Assembly: GCA_047625765.1 (NCBI GenBank)
Contig: JBLHRE010000100.1
Coordinates: 1-6,808 of the forward strand
Reading direction: 5' to 3'
Source of the DNA: JBLHRE01 sp047625765
GTDB taxonomy: Bacteria > Bacteroidota > Bacteroidia > Flavobacteriales > JBLHRE01
DNA length: 6,808 nucleotides
Shown here: positions 6,660 to 6,808 of the stretch, one piece after another
How the letters are laid out: the number at the start of each line of letters is the position of its first letter
Numbering within the stretch: position 1 is the first letter of the stretch
The notes under the pieces: model-generated
The model's input: the letters and a program-made list of their open reading frames with translations, nothing else
Databases searched by the model: none
Told to the model about the DNA's origin: nothing
Translations under genes and position numbers: made by a program

Positions 6660-6689
6660 TAAAGGTACTAGGATATAGTAGGCAGGCAA
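6660..6689 (-). promoter_or_regulatory. Candidate promoter for pfkA-priA
   Basis: On the minus strand a TTG (6687-6689) is followed by 19 bp and then TACCTTTA (6660-6667). This fits the Bacteroidota TTG / TAnnTTTG pattern except for the last base of the -7 box. The box ends 5 nt before the pfkA ATG at 6654, so transcription would begin at or almost at the start codon. The spacer contains an inverted repeat, TACTA-5 nt-TAGTA (6666-6680), that reaches into the -7 box and could be an operator. The elements are seen directly; promoter function is inferred. Confidence 0.45.
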
Positions 6690-6734
6690 TAGTAAATAGT
6701 TGCAATAAAGATTAAGAAATAATAAAGCGTAGTA

Positions 6735-6808
6735 CTATTTCAAGGATTTAATCAATCCCGTAATTATCCTTGATATTTCTTTACTCTCATTTCTTAAGTT
6801 TTCTGCAT
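6735..6808 (-). CDS. C-terminal fragment, probable four-helix-bundle protein (S23/IVP-type)
   Basis: Only the last 23 codons and the stop (TAG, 6735-6737) are inside the window; the 5' part lies beyond the right edge. The readable tail is amphipathic and ends EISRIITGLIKSLK. This closely resembles the final helix of the small (about 120-residue) four-helix-bundle proteins related to the 23S rRNA intervening-sequence protein, which typically end like 'E..KML.GLIK.LK'. These are scattered and of unclear function in Bacteroidota. The other two minus-strand frames stop within 21 nt of the edge. The gene lies upstream of pfkA on the same strand with an 80-bp gap that holds a candidate promoter, so it is probably a separate transcription unit. 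The call rests on a short segment. Confidence 0.6.
   Translation of the reverse strand, partial: AENLRNESKEISRIITGLIKSLK

Noticed and set aside
6655..6705. 17-residue N-terminal extension of pfkA from the ATG at 6705
   Set aside because: The extension is hydrophobic, absent from the PfkA family and overlaps the likely promoter; the family N-terminus (MKKIAVLTSGGD) starts exactly at 6654.
1..6808. Search for mobile elements, CRISPR repeats, toxin-antitoxin or defence genes
   Set aside because: I see no repeat-spacer pattern, transposase or integrase motif, target-site duplication or tRNA. Apart from the unknown 158-aa gene and the edge fragment, the genes are housekeeping types or a common lipoprotein class.

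Overview
The window is AT-rich DNA whose proteins and regulatory signals point to Bacteroidota, probably a Flavobacteriales-like lineage. The evidence is a lipoprotein of Bacteroidota type, start codons mostly without Shine-Dalgarno sequences, several TAnnTTTG-like -7 promoter boxes, and PanB, PriA, PfkA and RluA-family sequences of the kind seen in that phylum. I recognise no mobile element, CRISPR array, tRNA or rRNA.

Layout, left to right. Positions 1-166 hold no supportable gene. They contain an 18-bp-stem hairpin (43-85) and a small pair of mutually exclusive hairpins (141-163), both 3' of a minus-strand lipoprotein gene (167-1210). That gene diverges from a plus-strand group across a 60-bp intergenic region that carries two closely spaced, oppositely oriented -7 boxes. 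The plus-strand group is a 158-residue protein of unknown function with a possible signal peptide (1271-1747), panB (1734-2552, overlapping the previous gene by 14 bp) and an RluA-family pseudouridine synthase (2556-3242, 3 bp after panB). This group meets a minus-strand pair tail to tail: the stop codons of the pseudouridine synthase and priA share one TTAA tetranucleotide. The minus-strand pair is pfkA (5692-6654) followed by priA (3239-5692), joined by a TAATG stop/start overlap. At the right edge (6735-6808) is the C-terminal end of another minus-strand gene, most likely a four-helix-bundle protein.

Functionally these are mostly core genes: coenzyme A precursor synthesis (PanB), RNA modification (RluA family), replication restart (PriA) and glycolysis (PfkA). 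No single pathway links them. Packing is tight within each strand group, so co-transcription is likely, but functional linkage is not implied. I do not see a new multi-gene system. The less ordinary points are the unknown 158-aa protein tied to panB, substitutions in the PfkA effector site, the strand-polar hairpin at 43-85, the interleaved divergent promoters, and promoter boxes that almost touch two start codons.
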